Assembly: GCF_030758775.1 (NCBI RefSeq)
Contig: NZ_CP132384.1
Location: forward strand, 1,240,001 to 1,304,000
Direction: 5' to 3'
DNA: 64,000 bases
DNA from: Bifidobacterium asteroides
Lineage (GTDB): Bacteria; Actinomycetota; Actinomycetes; Actinomycetales; Bifidobacteriaceae
This document shows positions 57,482 through 64,000 of the stretch, one piece after another. The stretch's first letter is position 1, and every line of letters begins with the position of its first letter. Both the position numbers and the translations under genes were made by a program. Under the pieces are notes generated by a model. That model saw nothing but the letters and a program-made list of their open reading frames with translations. It ran no database searches and was not told the DNA's origin.

Positions 57482-58455
57482 CAGCACACCCCCTGCAGGA
57501 GGGATTCGTCGCCCCGGGAGCGGGCCACCAGCCAGGTCATCAGGGCCTTCTGGGCGTGCAATCGGTTTTCTGCCTCGTCCCAGACCACGGACTGCGGGCC
57601 GTCAATGACCTCGGCCGTCACCTCCCGGCCCCTGTAGGCAGGCAGGCAATGCTGGAAGAGGGCATCCGGGCGGGCATGGGCCATAAGTGCAGCGTTGACC
57701 TGATAGGGCTGGAAGGGATGGGAGCGAATGGCATATTGGTCCTCCTCGCCCATCGAGACCCAGGTGTCGGTGAAGACGCAGTCGGCGTCCTCCACAGCCT
57801 GAACCGGATCCGTGGTGACCAGAATGGATCCGCCGTTTTCAGCAGCCAGGGTCCGCGCCTGATCCACCAGGCTTGGATCGGGCAGGAAGCCGTGGGGGCC
57901 GGCAATCCGCACGTTCATGCCGGCCACTGCTCCGCCCAGCAGGTAGGAGTTGGCCATGTTGTTGGCTGCATCGCCCAGGTAGGCGATGGTCATGCCAGCC
58001 AGGGCATCGACCCCGCCCCGGTGCTGGGCCAGGGTCAGGAAGTCGGCCAGAACCTGGCAGGGGTGGAAGGAGTCGGTCAGCGCATTGATGACAGGCACAC
58101 TGGCATGGGCAGCCATGGTCTCCACCCGATCCTGGCCAAAGGTGCGCCAGACTATGGTGGACGTCATCCGCGTCAGCACCTTGGCGGTGTCCGCCACGGG
58201 CTCGCCACGGCCCAGCTGCGAGCCAGAGCTGTCGATGACCATGGGATAGCCGCCCAGCTGGGCCACACCCACGCAGAAGCTGGTTCTGGTGCGCGTGCTG
58301 GGCTTGTCGAAGATGATGGCCACGGCCTGGGGGCCCTGATAGGGCTGAGATAAATAGGGATTTGCCCTGAAGGCCATGCCCAGTCGAAGAACCTCCAACT
58401 GCTCCTCATGGTTGAGGTCATCGTCACGCAGCATGTGCCGCAAACCGCTGTTCAT
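57481..58455 (-). CDS. argF: Ornithine carbamoyltransferase
   Basis: 324 aa from ATG 58455 (gggaggcagag ahead). Makes citrulline from ornithine and carbamoyl phosphate. STRTRTSFCVGVAQLGGY is the carbamoyl-phosphate loop, FHPCQVLADFLTLAQH the second, MGEEDQY and HCLPAYRGREVTAEVIDG the ornithine-binding side. No arc genes follow, so it serves biosynthesis (anabolic type). Confidence 0.97.
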   Translation of the reverse strand: MNSGLRHMLRDDDLNHEEQLEVLRLGMAFRANPYLSQPYQGPQAVAIIFDKPSTRTRTSFCVGVAQLGGYPMVIDSSGSQLGRGEPVADTAKVLTRMTSTIVWRTFGQDRVETMAAHASVPVINALTDSFHPCQVLADFLTLAQHRGGVDALAGMTIAYLGDAANNMANSYLLGGAVAGMNVRIAGPHGFLPDPSLVDQARTLAAENGGSILVTTDPVQAVEDADCVFTDTWVSMGEEDQYAIRSHPFQPYQVNAALMAHARPDALFQHCLPAYRGREVTAEVIDGPQSVVWDEAENRLHAQKALMTWLVARSRGDESLLQGVC

Positions 58456-58509
58456 CTCTGCCTCCCTATCGCTATGATCATGTACGTCATTGATGGCTGA
58501 TCTCACTGA

Positions 58510-59796
58510 TCATCCTGTTGCAAGCCCTTCCTCGAGACTGACCGGAGCCTTGGACAGTATATCCACGGCCAGGTCGTTCTGGTCGGCCTGGATGATCAGG
58601 GGCGGGGCCAGACGCAGGGCATCAGGGGCCACAGCGTTGACGATCAGCCCGTGATCCAGGGCCCAGGAGGCCAGATCCCCGGCACAGGGGGCGCTCAGCT
58701 GGACCGCATCCAGCAGCCCTCTGCCTCTGACCTGGTTATAGAGGGGATTGCCGCAGTCGGTAAGGCCAGCGCGCAGCCTCTCGCCCATCTGCCGTGCCCG
58801 TTCCAGCAGGCCCTCCCGTTGGATGGTCTCCAAGGTGGTCAGTGCCAGGGCCGATCCCAGGGGATTGCCGCCGAAGGTGGACCCGTGCATGCCAGGGGTC
58901 AGCAGACCTGATGGCCCAGAGCCGAAGGTAATCATCCCGCCCATGGGGAAGCCGCCTGCCACCCCCTTGGCGAAGGTGAGCACGTCAGGGCAGGCTCCTC
59001 CGGACAGGCTCCGGTCCTGGAAGGCGAACCAGTGGCCGGTCCTGCCTATGCCGGTCTGCACCTCGTCCAAAATCATCAGGGCTCCGTACCGGCTGCAAAG
59101 CTCACGCACCTGCCGAACGTAGTCAGGATCCAGCGGCAGCACCCCGGCCTCCCCCTGGATGAGCTCCAGAATGACGGCGGCCACCGGCTCTCCTGAGGTC
59201 TCCCCCTGTGCGAAGGCCTCCTCCATAGCCTCGCCGTCTTCTGCCGGCAGGAAGCCCATGCCCGGGACCAGGGGCTGGAAGGGCTCACGAATGGCAGGTT
59301 TCCATGTCAGGCTCAAGGAGCCCATGCTGCGGCCGTGGAAACTATGGGTCAGAGCCAGGATCCGGCCAGGGTGACCGCCCATGCGAGCGCCATGCAGCCG
59401 GGCAAGCTTGATGGCCGCCTCATTGGCCTCGGTTCCCGAGTTGGCGAAGAAGACACGGGATCCCTCCGGGGCCTGAGCCAGATCCAGTAGTCGTTCGGCC
59501 AGCTCGATCTGAGGCTGGGAGGCGAAGAAGTTGCTGATGTGGGCCATCTTCCCGGCCTGCTCAGCCAGGGCCTTGTTCCAGGCCGGATGGGCGTAGCCCA
59601 GGGCATTGACCGCGATTCCGGCCATCATGTCCAGATAGCGGTTGCCGTCCAGGTCCCAGATCCAGGCGCCTCGGCCATGGTCCATGACCCTGCCCGGCCG
59701 TCCGAAGACCCGCATGTGGACGCGATCATAGCGGTCTGCCCATTGACTGCTCTGCGGCCCCTGAGGAGTCCTCATAGGTGCATCAGCCTTCGTCAT
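58510..59796 (-). CDS. argD: Acetylornithine aminotransferase
   Basis: 428 aa. Class III PLP aminotransferase acting on N-acetylornithine. PLP-Lys motif in [40 protein letters not shown] with the PLP-binding Asp, [20 protein letters not shown] phosphate cup. Excellent ribosome-binding site (gaggaggagcc). Its start overlaps the argB 3' end by 14 bases. Confidence 0.96.
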   Translation of the reverse strand: MTKADAPMRTPQGPQSSQWADRYDRVHMRVFGRPGRVMDHGRGAWIWDLDGNRYLDMMAGIAVNALGYAHPAWNKALAEQAGKMAHISNFFASQPQIELAERLLDLAQAPEGSRVFFANSGTEANEAAIKLARLHGARMGGHPGRILALTHSFHGRSMGSLSLTWKPAIREPFQPLVPGMGFLPAEDGEAMEEAFAQGETSGEPVAAVILELIQGEAGVLPLDPDYVRQVRELCSRYGALMILDEVQTGIGRTGHWFAFQDRSLSGGACPDVLTFAKGVAGGFPMGGMITFGSGPSGLLTPGMHGSTFGGNPLGSALALTTLETIQREGLLERARQMGERLRAGLTDCGNPLYNQVRGRGLLDAVQLSAPCAGDLASWALDHGLIVNAVAPDALRLAPPLIIQADQNDLAVDILSKAPVSLEEGLATG

Positions 59797-60730
59797 GGCT
59801 CCTCCTCATGATCATGTCCCGGCCCGGCACGACCACTGTGCCGATGCCGTTGCGGGTGAATATCTCGTTGAGCATGGAATGCGGCCGCCGCCCGTCGATG
59901 ACGTGGGCCTCGCCCACTCCGGATCGCACGGCCTGCAGGCAGGCCTCCATCTTGGGGCGCATCCCCTCATGCATGTCCTCCAACATGTCCTCAAGCCGGT
60001 CCACGCCGATGCTGGAGACCAGGGAGTCGGCCTGGGGCCAGTTGGCATACAGTCCCTCCACGTCGGTGAGAATGACCAGCTTCCGGGCCCCCAGAGCTAC
60101 TGCCAGAGCGGATGCGGCCGCGTCGGCATTCACATTGAGCACCTGGGTGGGATCCTGCTCGTCAGGAGCCACAGAGGAGACGACGGGAATCCGACCGGCG
60201 TCGATCAGATCCTCGACGGCCGAGGCATCCACGCCCACGACCTCGCCCACCAGGCCCAGGTCGACTGGTCGGCCATCCGCCATGCCGGAGCGGCGGGCCG
60301 CACTGAACAGGCCGGCATCCTCCCCTGACAGGCCGACCGCCATGGGACCGTGAGCATTGATGGCACCGACCAGATCCCTGCCTACCTGTCCGGTCAGCAC
60401 CATGCGAACCACCTTCATGGTCTCCGGTGTGGTCACCCGTAGGCCGCCGCGGAAGACCGAGGGGATGCCCAGGGCCTGGAGCATGCGGGAGATCTGCGGG
60501 CCGCCCCCGTGCACCACCACCGGATGCATGCCCACCTGCCTCAGGAAGACCATGTCCTGAGCGAAGCACTGACGCAGATGGTCGTCCACCATGGCATGGC
60601 CGCCGTATTTGACTACGATCCTCTGACCGGCGAACTCCTCCAGCCAGGGCAGGGCCTCGATGAGCACCTGGGCCTTGCGGGCATCGTCCAAGGCTGTTTC
60701 AGCTTCGGCATCCTGCTCGTCATCCGCCAT
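59783..60730 (-). CDS. argB: Acetylglutamate kinase
   Basis: 315 aa. Amino-acid kinase fold: [19 protein letters not shown] at the phosphate site, [32 protein letters not shown], and N-acetylglutamate site [19 protein letters not shown]. Usual feedback-inhibition point of the pathway in cyclic systems, where an N-terminal helix is added; here ~25 extra N-terminal residues ([19 protein letters not shown]) could be this helix. Confidence 0.96.
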   Translation of the reverse strand: MADDEQDAEAETALDDARKAQVLIEALPWLEEFAGQRIVVKYGGHAMVDDHLRQCFAQDMVFLRQVGMHPVVVHGGGPQISRMLQALGIPSVFRGGLRVTTPETMKVVRMVLTGQVGRDLVGAINAHGPMAVGLSGEDAGLFSAARRSGMADGRPVDLGLVGEVVGVDASAVEDLIDAGRIPVVSSVAPDEQDPTQVLNVNADAAASALAVALGARKLVILTDVEGLYANWPQADSLVSSIGVDRLEDMLEDMHEGMRPKMEACLQAVRSGVGEAHVIDGRRPHSMLNEIFTRNGIGTVVVPGRDMIMRRSHDEG

Positions 60731-60802
60731 CCTCTTCCCCTTTCCTTATGACCATCTTCCGTTTGCTGCGGCTCTTGGCAGCGCGCCCGATCAGGCTTCC
60801 TG

Positions 60803-61972
60803 TCAGGTGTGGTAGTCGGCATTGATGGTCACGTATTCGTGGGTCAGATCATCGGTCCATACCGTGGCCTGGCTGTCGCCCTGACCAAGGTCGATGTCGA
60901 TATGAACCTCTGGGACGTGCAGGTCGACCAGCTCCGGATCCTGACCGGGACGGCCGCCCTGGCAGACCTTGATGCCGTTGAAGCTGACATCCACATGGGC
61001 CGGGTCATAGGCCGCCGTCGAAACCGGCACGGTGCCCAGGGAGGACACCACTCGGCCCCAGTTGGGATCCTCACCGGCCACCGCGCACTTGAGCAGTGTG
61101 GAGCCGGAGACCGCCCGTGCGCAGGCAAGGGCTGCATCCTCGCTCTCGGCACCATCCACACGGATACGGATCCGATGCCTGCTGCCCTCGCCGTCGGCCA
61201 CAATCCGATGCGCCAGGTCCGCGCAGGCCTGACCGAGCTTCTCCTGGAACTGGTCGGGATCAGGCCGTACTCCTGAGGCCCCGGAGGCCATCAGCAGGAC
61301 GGTGTCATTGGTGGACATGCACCCGTCCACGTCGATCCGGTTGAAGCTGAGCCGGCAAGCCTCGGACAGGGCCTGGCGAGCCTGTTCCGGCTCCAGAATG
61401 GCATCAGTGGTGATTACACAGATCATGGTGGCCAACTGCGGGGCGATCATCCCGGAACCCTTGACCATGCCGCCCAGCCGCCAGCCGGAACCGTCCACAG
61501 CCACGGTCTTGGTGCAGGTGTCGGTGGTCAATATGGCCTTGGCGGCCTCTTCGCCGGCCTCCTGACTGGCCGACAGCCCCTGGGCAGCCTGGTCAATGCC
61601 GGTCAAGATGGAGTCCAGGTGCAGCAGATGGCCGATGATCCCTGTGGAGCAGACGGCAACCCGCTCGGCGGGCAGGCCCAGTTTCTCGCCTGTCCGCTCG
61701 GCCATGGCCCTGGCCTGGTCCAGGCCCTCGGGGCCCGTGCAAGCGTTGGCATTGCCGGAGTTGATGACCACGGCTCCAGCACGGCCATCTTCAAGGATCC
61801 TGCTGGTCCAGACGACCGGAGCGGCCCGGAAACGATTGGGTGTGAAGACCCCCACAGCCGTGTCCATGGGTCCGCTGTTGACGACCAAGGCCAGGTTGCG
61901 GCGCTGTGAGCCTCCCGGACGATGGGCGATGGCCGTGCCGGTCCGGAAGCCTGCAGGGTAGGTGATGCTCAT
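60803..61972 (-). CDS. argJ: Bifunctional ornithine acetyltransferase / N-acetylglutamate synthase
   Basis: 389 aa. Transfers acetyl from acetylornithine to glutamate, closing the cyclic pathway. The self-cleavage site LATMICVITTDA (cleaved before the nucleophile Thr) and KGSGMIAPQ are intact; further motifs NSGNANACTG and GEDPNWGRVVSSLG match the family. Start overlaps the argC stop (ATGA) behind aggagtggcacc. No separate argA or argE is seen, consistent with the cyclic route. Confidence 0.97.
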   Translation of the reverse strand: MSITYPAGFRTGTAIAHRPGGSQRRNLALVVNSGPMDTAVGVFTPNRFRAAPVVWTSRILEDGRAGAVVINSGNANACTGPEGLDQARAMAERTGEKLGLPAERVAVCSTGIIGHLLHLDSILTGIDQAAQGLSASQEAGEEAAKAILTTDTCTKTVAVDGSGWRLGGMVKGSGMIAPQLATMICVITTDAILEPEQARQALSEACRLSFNRIDVDGCMSTNDTVLLMASGASGVRPDPDQFQEKLGQACADLAHRIVADGEGSRHRIRIRVDGAESEDAALACARAVSGSTLLKCAVAGEDPNWGRVVSSLGTVPVSTAAYDPAHVDVSFNGIKVCQGGRPGQDPELVDLHVPEVHIDIDLGQGDSQATVWTDDLTHEYVTINADYHT

Positions 61973-63063
61973 GGTGCCACTCCTATGGTTGTCAATCCGG
62001 TCTCCTCGGACAGGCCCAGAGCCAGATTCACGGCCTGGAGGGCCTGGCCTGCGGTGCCCCGGGTCAGGTTGTCGATGGCGGCGAAAGCGTAGAGGCGGTC
62101 GGCGCGCTGGTCCACAGCGACCTGGACCTGGGCCCGGTTGGAGCCATACACATCGGCCGTGGAGGGAAGCCTGCCCTCGGGGAGCAGATCGACAAACTGC
62201 TCGTCGGTATAGATCTCTTCCCAGACGGAACGAATATCAGCCATACCCATGCTCTGTCCACGCGCGCTCAGCTTGGCTGAGACCACAGCCAGAATCCCCC
62301 TTGACATGGGGACCAGTATGGGGGTCAGCCCCAAGCGGATGGATTGTTTGCCAAGACCCCCGAGGTTGGGGTCCGCAGCTGCGGCCTTGCGCAGGTTCTG
62401 CAGAATCTCAGGGATATGCCGATGGGTGCCTCCGACCGAGTAGGGATGGGCCGAATTGATGGCCTGGGCTGCCAGCAGATCCATTCTGCCGCCCGAGCGC
62501 CCGGCGCCCGAGTAGCCGACAGCAAGGTCGGCCACCAGATCATCGGTCTGCACCAGTCCGGCAGCCAAAGCGGGTTGGAAGGCCAGAGTGACTGCCGTGA
62601 CATTGCAGCCGGGACCAGCGATCCGCCGAGTCTGTCCAAGCAGCTGACGCTGGCGGCCACCACCCGGGTTGAGCAGCTCAGGCATCCCATAGGTCCACGG
62701 GCTTGAGAAAGGTCCGCCGTAGTAGTCTTGCCAGTCGCCTGGATCCTCCAGCCGGTGATCAGCCCCCAAGTCGACCATCAGCGATTGCGGATCCAGCTGT
62801 TCGGCCAGGAGGCCAGAAGCCCCGTGAGGCAGGGCCAGAACCACCAGATCATGGCCGGCCAAGATATCCGGCTTCGTATCCTGAATCTGCAACGAGGCCA
62901 GCGACTCCGGCAGGTTGGGAGAGAACTCCCCCAGCAACCGGCCAGCCGAACCATGACCGGTGACCGTGCATACCTGAAAGGCTGGATGGGCCGCCAATAG
63001 ACGGATCATCTCCGATCCGGCATACCCCGAAGCTCCCGCCACAGCCACCGTGTATTGCCGCAT
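61969..63063 (-). CDS. argC: N-acetyl-gamma-glutamyl-phosphate reductase
   Basis: 364 aa from ATG 63063 (aagggagc ahead). NADP-dependent reduction to the semialdehyde. Rossmann motif VAVAGASGYAGSEMIRLLA; active-site Cys in AGPGCNVTAVTLAFQPALA; substrate region GVGGTH-like SVGGTHRHIPEI. First gene of the arg operon, downstream of two ARG-box-like palindromes. Confidence 0.97.
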   Translation of the reverse strand: MRQYTVAVAGASGYAGSEMIRLLAAHPAFQVCTVTGHGSAGRLLGEFSPNLPESLASLQIQDTKPDILAGHDLVVLALPHGASGLLAEQLDPQSLMVDLGADHRLEDPGDWQDYYGGPFSSPWTYGMPELLNPGGGRQRQLLGQTRRIAGPGCNVTAVTLAFQPALAAGLVQTDDLVADLAVGYSGAGRSGGRMDLLAAQAINSAHPYSVGGTHRHIPEILQNLRKAAAADPNLGGLGKQSIRLGLTPILVPMSRGILAVVSAKLSARGQSMGMADIRSVWEEIYTDEQFVDLLPEGRLPSTADVYGSNRAQVQVAVDQRADRLYAFAAIDNLTRGTAGQALQAVNLALGLSEETGLTTIGVAP

Positions 63064-63088
63064 GAGTGCTCCCTTCATCGGGCACCAT

Positions 63089-63127
63089 CATACATACTCA
63101 TGCAGTAAAACGCATATTTATGCAATT
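63089..63127 (-). promoter_or_regulatory. Tandem ARG-box-like operator before argC
   Basis: Two half-palindromic motifs, acatactcatgca (63092-63104) and gcatatttatgca (63112-63124), have their GCAT cores 20 bases apart, about two helical turns, as in ArgR double boxes. They lie 30-60 bases upstream of argC. Short cores, so the exact edges are uncertain. Confidence 0.7.
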
Positions 63128-63171
63128 CGGCGTGTCGCTATGCACCTGCTTTAGCTGCGCGACACTGTCAC

Positions 63172-63762
63172 CTATGCGAAGGGGTCATAACCGGAATCTC
63201 GGTTGCGGATGTATTCCATCTGCGTACTGGCCTTGTCCGCAGCATCGGGCCCGCATGTGTCCTCCACAAAGGCCAGGGCCATATCGATGCCGGCCGAGAT
63301 ACCCGAAGAGGTGCGAAACTTTCCATCGACCACCCAGCGGGCATCTTTGATCCAGTCCACACGCTCCCCCGTGCCGACGACCCAGTCAAAGGCCAAGTCA
63401 TTGGAGGTTGCACGCCGACCGTCGAGCACACCGGCGGCAGCCAAGAGAGCCGAGCCTGTGCAGACCGTCATTACCTGCGGCGACTGGGCAGCCAGACCTG
63501 CCAGCTGCCCAATCCATTGGTCATTTCCAACCAGAGTTCGCGTGCCAGAACCGCCGGGTATCAGCAAAACTCCCTTGGGATCAATCGCTTCGAGTCCTAG
63601 AGCTTCGACCCTGACGCCGCCCTCCCCGACTTTCACTCCAGGACCGTCCAAGGAGAAAAGCCGCACCCGGGCGCCATCAGTGTTGATGAAAACCTCAAAG
63701 GGGCCGAAAACATCCAAGGGTTCAAACCCGTCGAATACGACAATATTGATATCCAAGCCCAT
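63172..63762 (-). CDS. DJ-1/PfpI-family protein
   Basis: 196 aa. Glutamine-amidotransferase-like fold: INIVVFDGFEPLDVFGPFEV, LLIPGGSGTRTLV, nucleophile elbow VMTVCTGSALLAAAGVLDGR with Cys, and RATSNDLAFDWV. These proteins, often annotated as DJ-1/PfpI or as the N-terminal part of GATase-1-AraC regulators, act as chaperone, deglycase, or isonitrile hydratase homologues. There is no HTH domain here. Ends ~45 bases before the left part of the argC operator region, so it is transcribed in the same direction, upstream of argC. Confidence 0.82.
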   Translation of the reverse strand: MGLDINIVVFDGFEPLDVFGPFEVFINTDGARVRLFSLDGPGVKVGEGGVRVEALGLEAIDPKGVLLIPGGSGTRTLVGNDQWIGQLAGLAAQSPQVMTVCTGSALLAAAGVLDGRRATSNDLAFDWVVGTGERVDWIKDARWVVDGKFRTSSGISAGIDMALAFVEDTCGPDAADKASTQMEYIRNRDSGYDPFA

Positions 63763-63785
63763 CTGAATGACCCCCTGCTTAAATG

Positions 63786-64000
63786 TCAGGCGCTGACACC
63801 ATCCCCGCCTGAGCCGCCGCCACCCGTCGAGGGCGACGGCATCATCTGCTGGTAGAAGTCGTTCAGGGAGACCCCGTTGACCAGCAGCCAGATCCAGGCC
63901 AGCGTGAAGAGCAGGTTGATGATCAGGGCAGCCATGGCCAATCCATAGCCCTTCATGTGCAATTTGCGGGTCCGATACATGGAAACGCCGCCGAGCAAAG
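63786..64000 (-). CDS. Small membrane protein, 5' end outside window
   Basis: At least 70 codons; the frame stays open at the right edge, so the start is not seen. One membrane helix LAMAALIINLLFTLAWIWLL follows a basic stretch (YRTRKLHMKGYG), and the tail is MMPSPSTGGGGSGGDGVSA. A resemblance to small DUF4190-type membrane proteins is possible. Unknown function. Confidence 0.55.
   Translation of the reverse strand, partial: LLGGVSMYRTRKLHMKGYGLAMAALIINLLFTLAWIWLLVNGVSLNDFYQQMMPSPSTGGGGSGGDGVSA

Overview
The window is high-GC chromosomal DNA from a member of the Bifidobacteriaceae, most likely Bifidobacterium. The strongest sign is the block tyrS to argC (51.8-63.1 kb). All eight arginine genes are present in the order argC-J-B-D-F-R-G-H, followed by tyrS, an RGG/TPR protein, a HAD phosphatase and tlyA, which is the arrangement I know from bifidobacteria. 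RCC1-repeat surface protein and succinate dehydrogenase subunits would fit the insect-gut clade (B. asteroides/indicum type), but that is inference.

Layout. 0-1.5 kb: 3' part of a wall-anchored RCC1-repeat protein. 1.9-4.1 kb: a LacI-family regulator with a CG-centred palindrome upstream, then a ribokinase. 4.7-16.1 kb: a two-component system (an unusual double-length histidine kinase and a NarL/LuxR-type regulator) facing two paralogous MacB/FtsX-type ABC systems, each ATPase plus ~890-aa permease. 16.3-28.4 kb: housekeeping genes: metY-type sulfhydrylase, pyridoxamine kinase, YraN, ComM-like ATPase, DprA, an MGMT-family protein on the opposite strand, sdhA/sdhB, a small methyltransferase and a LOG-family protein.

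28.6-47.2 kb is accessory and partly decayed. It contains a DrrAB-like ABC transporter, a frameshifted EXLDI-family gene, an AT-rich gene that looks like an ADP-ribosyltransferase-fold protein, a truncated ABC ATPase followed by an intact 49-aa membrane protein, a heterodimeric ABC exporter whose second half carries an in-frame TGA, its divergent AraC regulator, an aldo/keto reductase pseudogene and several orphan genes. It ends in a phage-like module: divergent HTH regulators, an ImmA-type metallopeptidase, a DUF4352-like lipoprotein, a small basic phage-type protein and a lipoprotein with two Ltp repeats, immediately before tRNA-Arg(ACG). Ltp lipoproteins are known for superinfection exclusion, so this is the best candidate for an anti-phage function here.

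47.4-64 kb: tlyA, a small acidic protein, a HAD-IIA phosphatase, the RGG-TPR-acidic protein, tyrS, an SGNH hydrolase and the arginine regulon with two ARG-box-like palindromes ahead of argC. A DJ-1/PfpI protein and the start-truncated end of a small membrane protein close the window. I saw no CRISPR array, rRNA, intact transposase or integrase.
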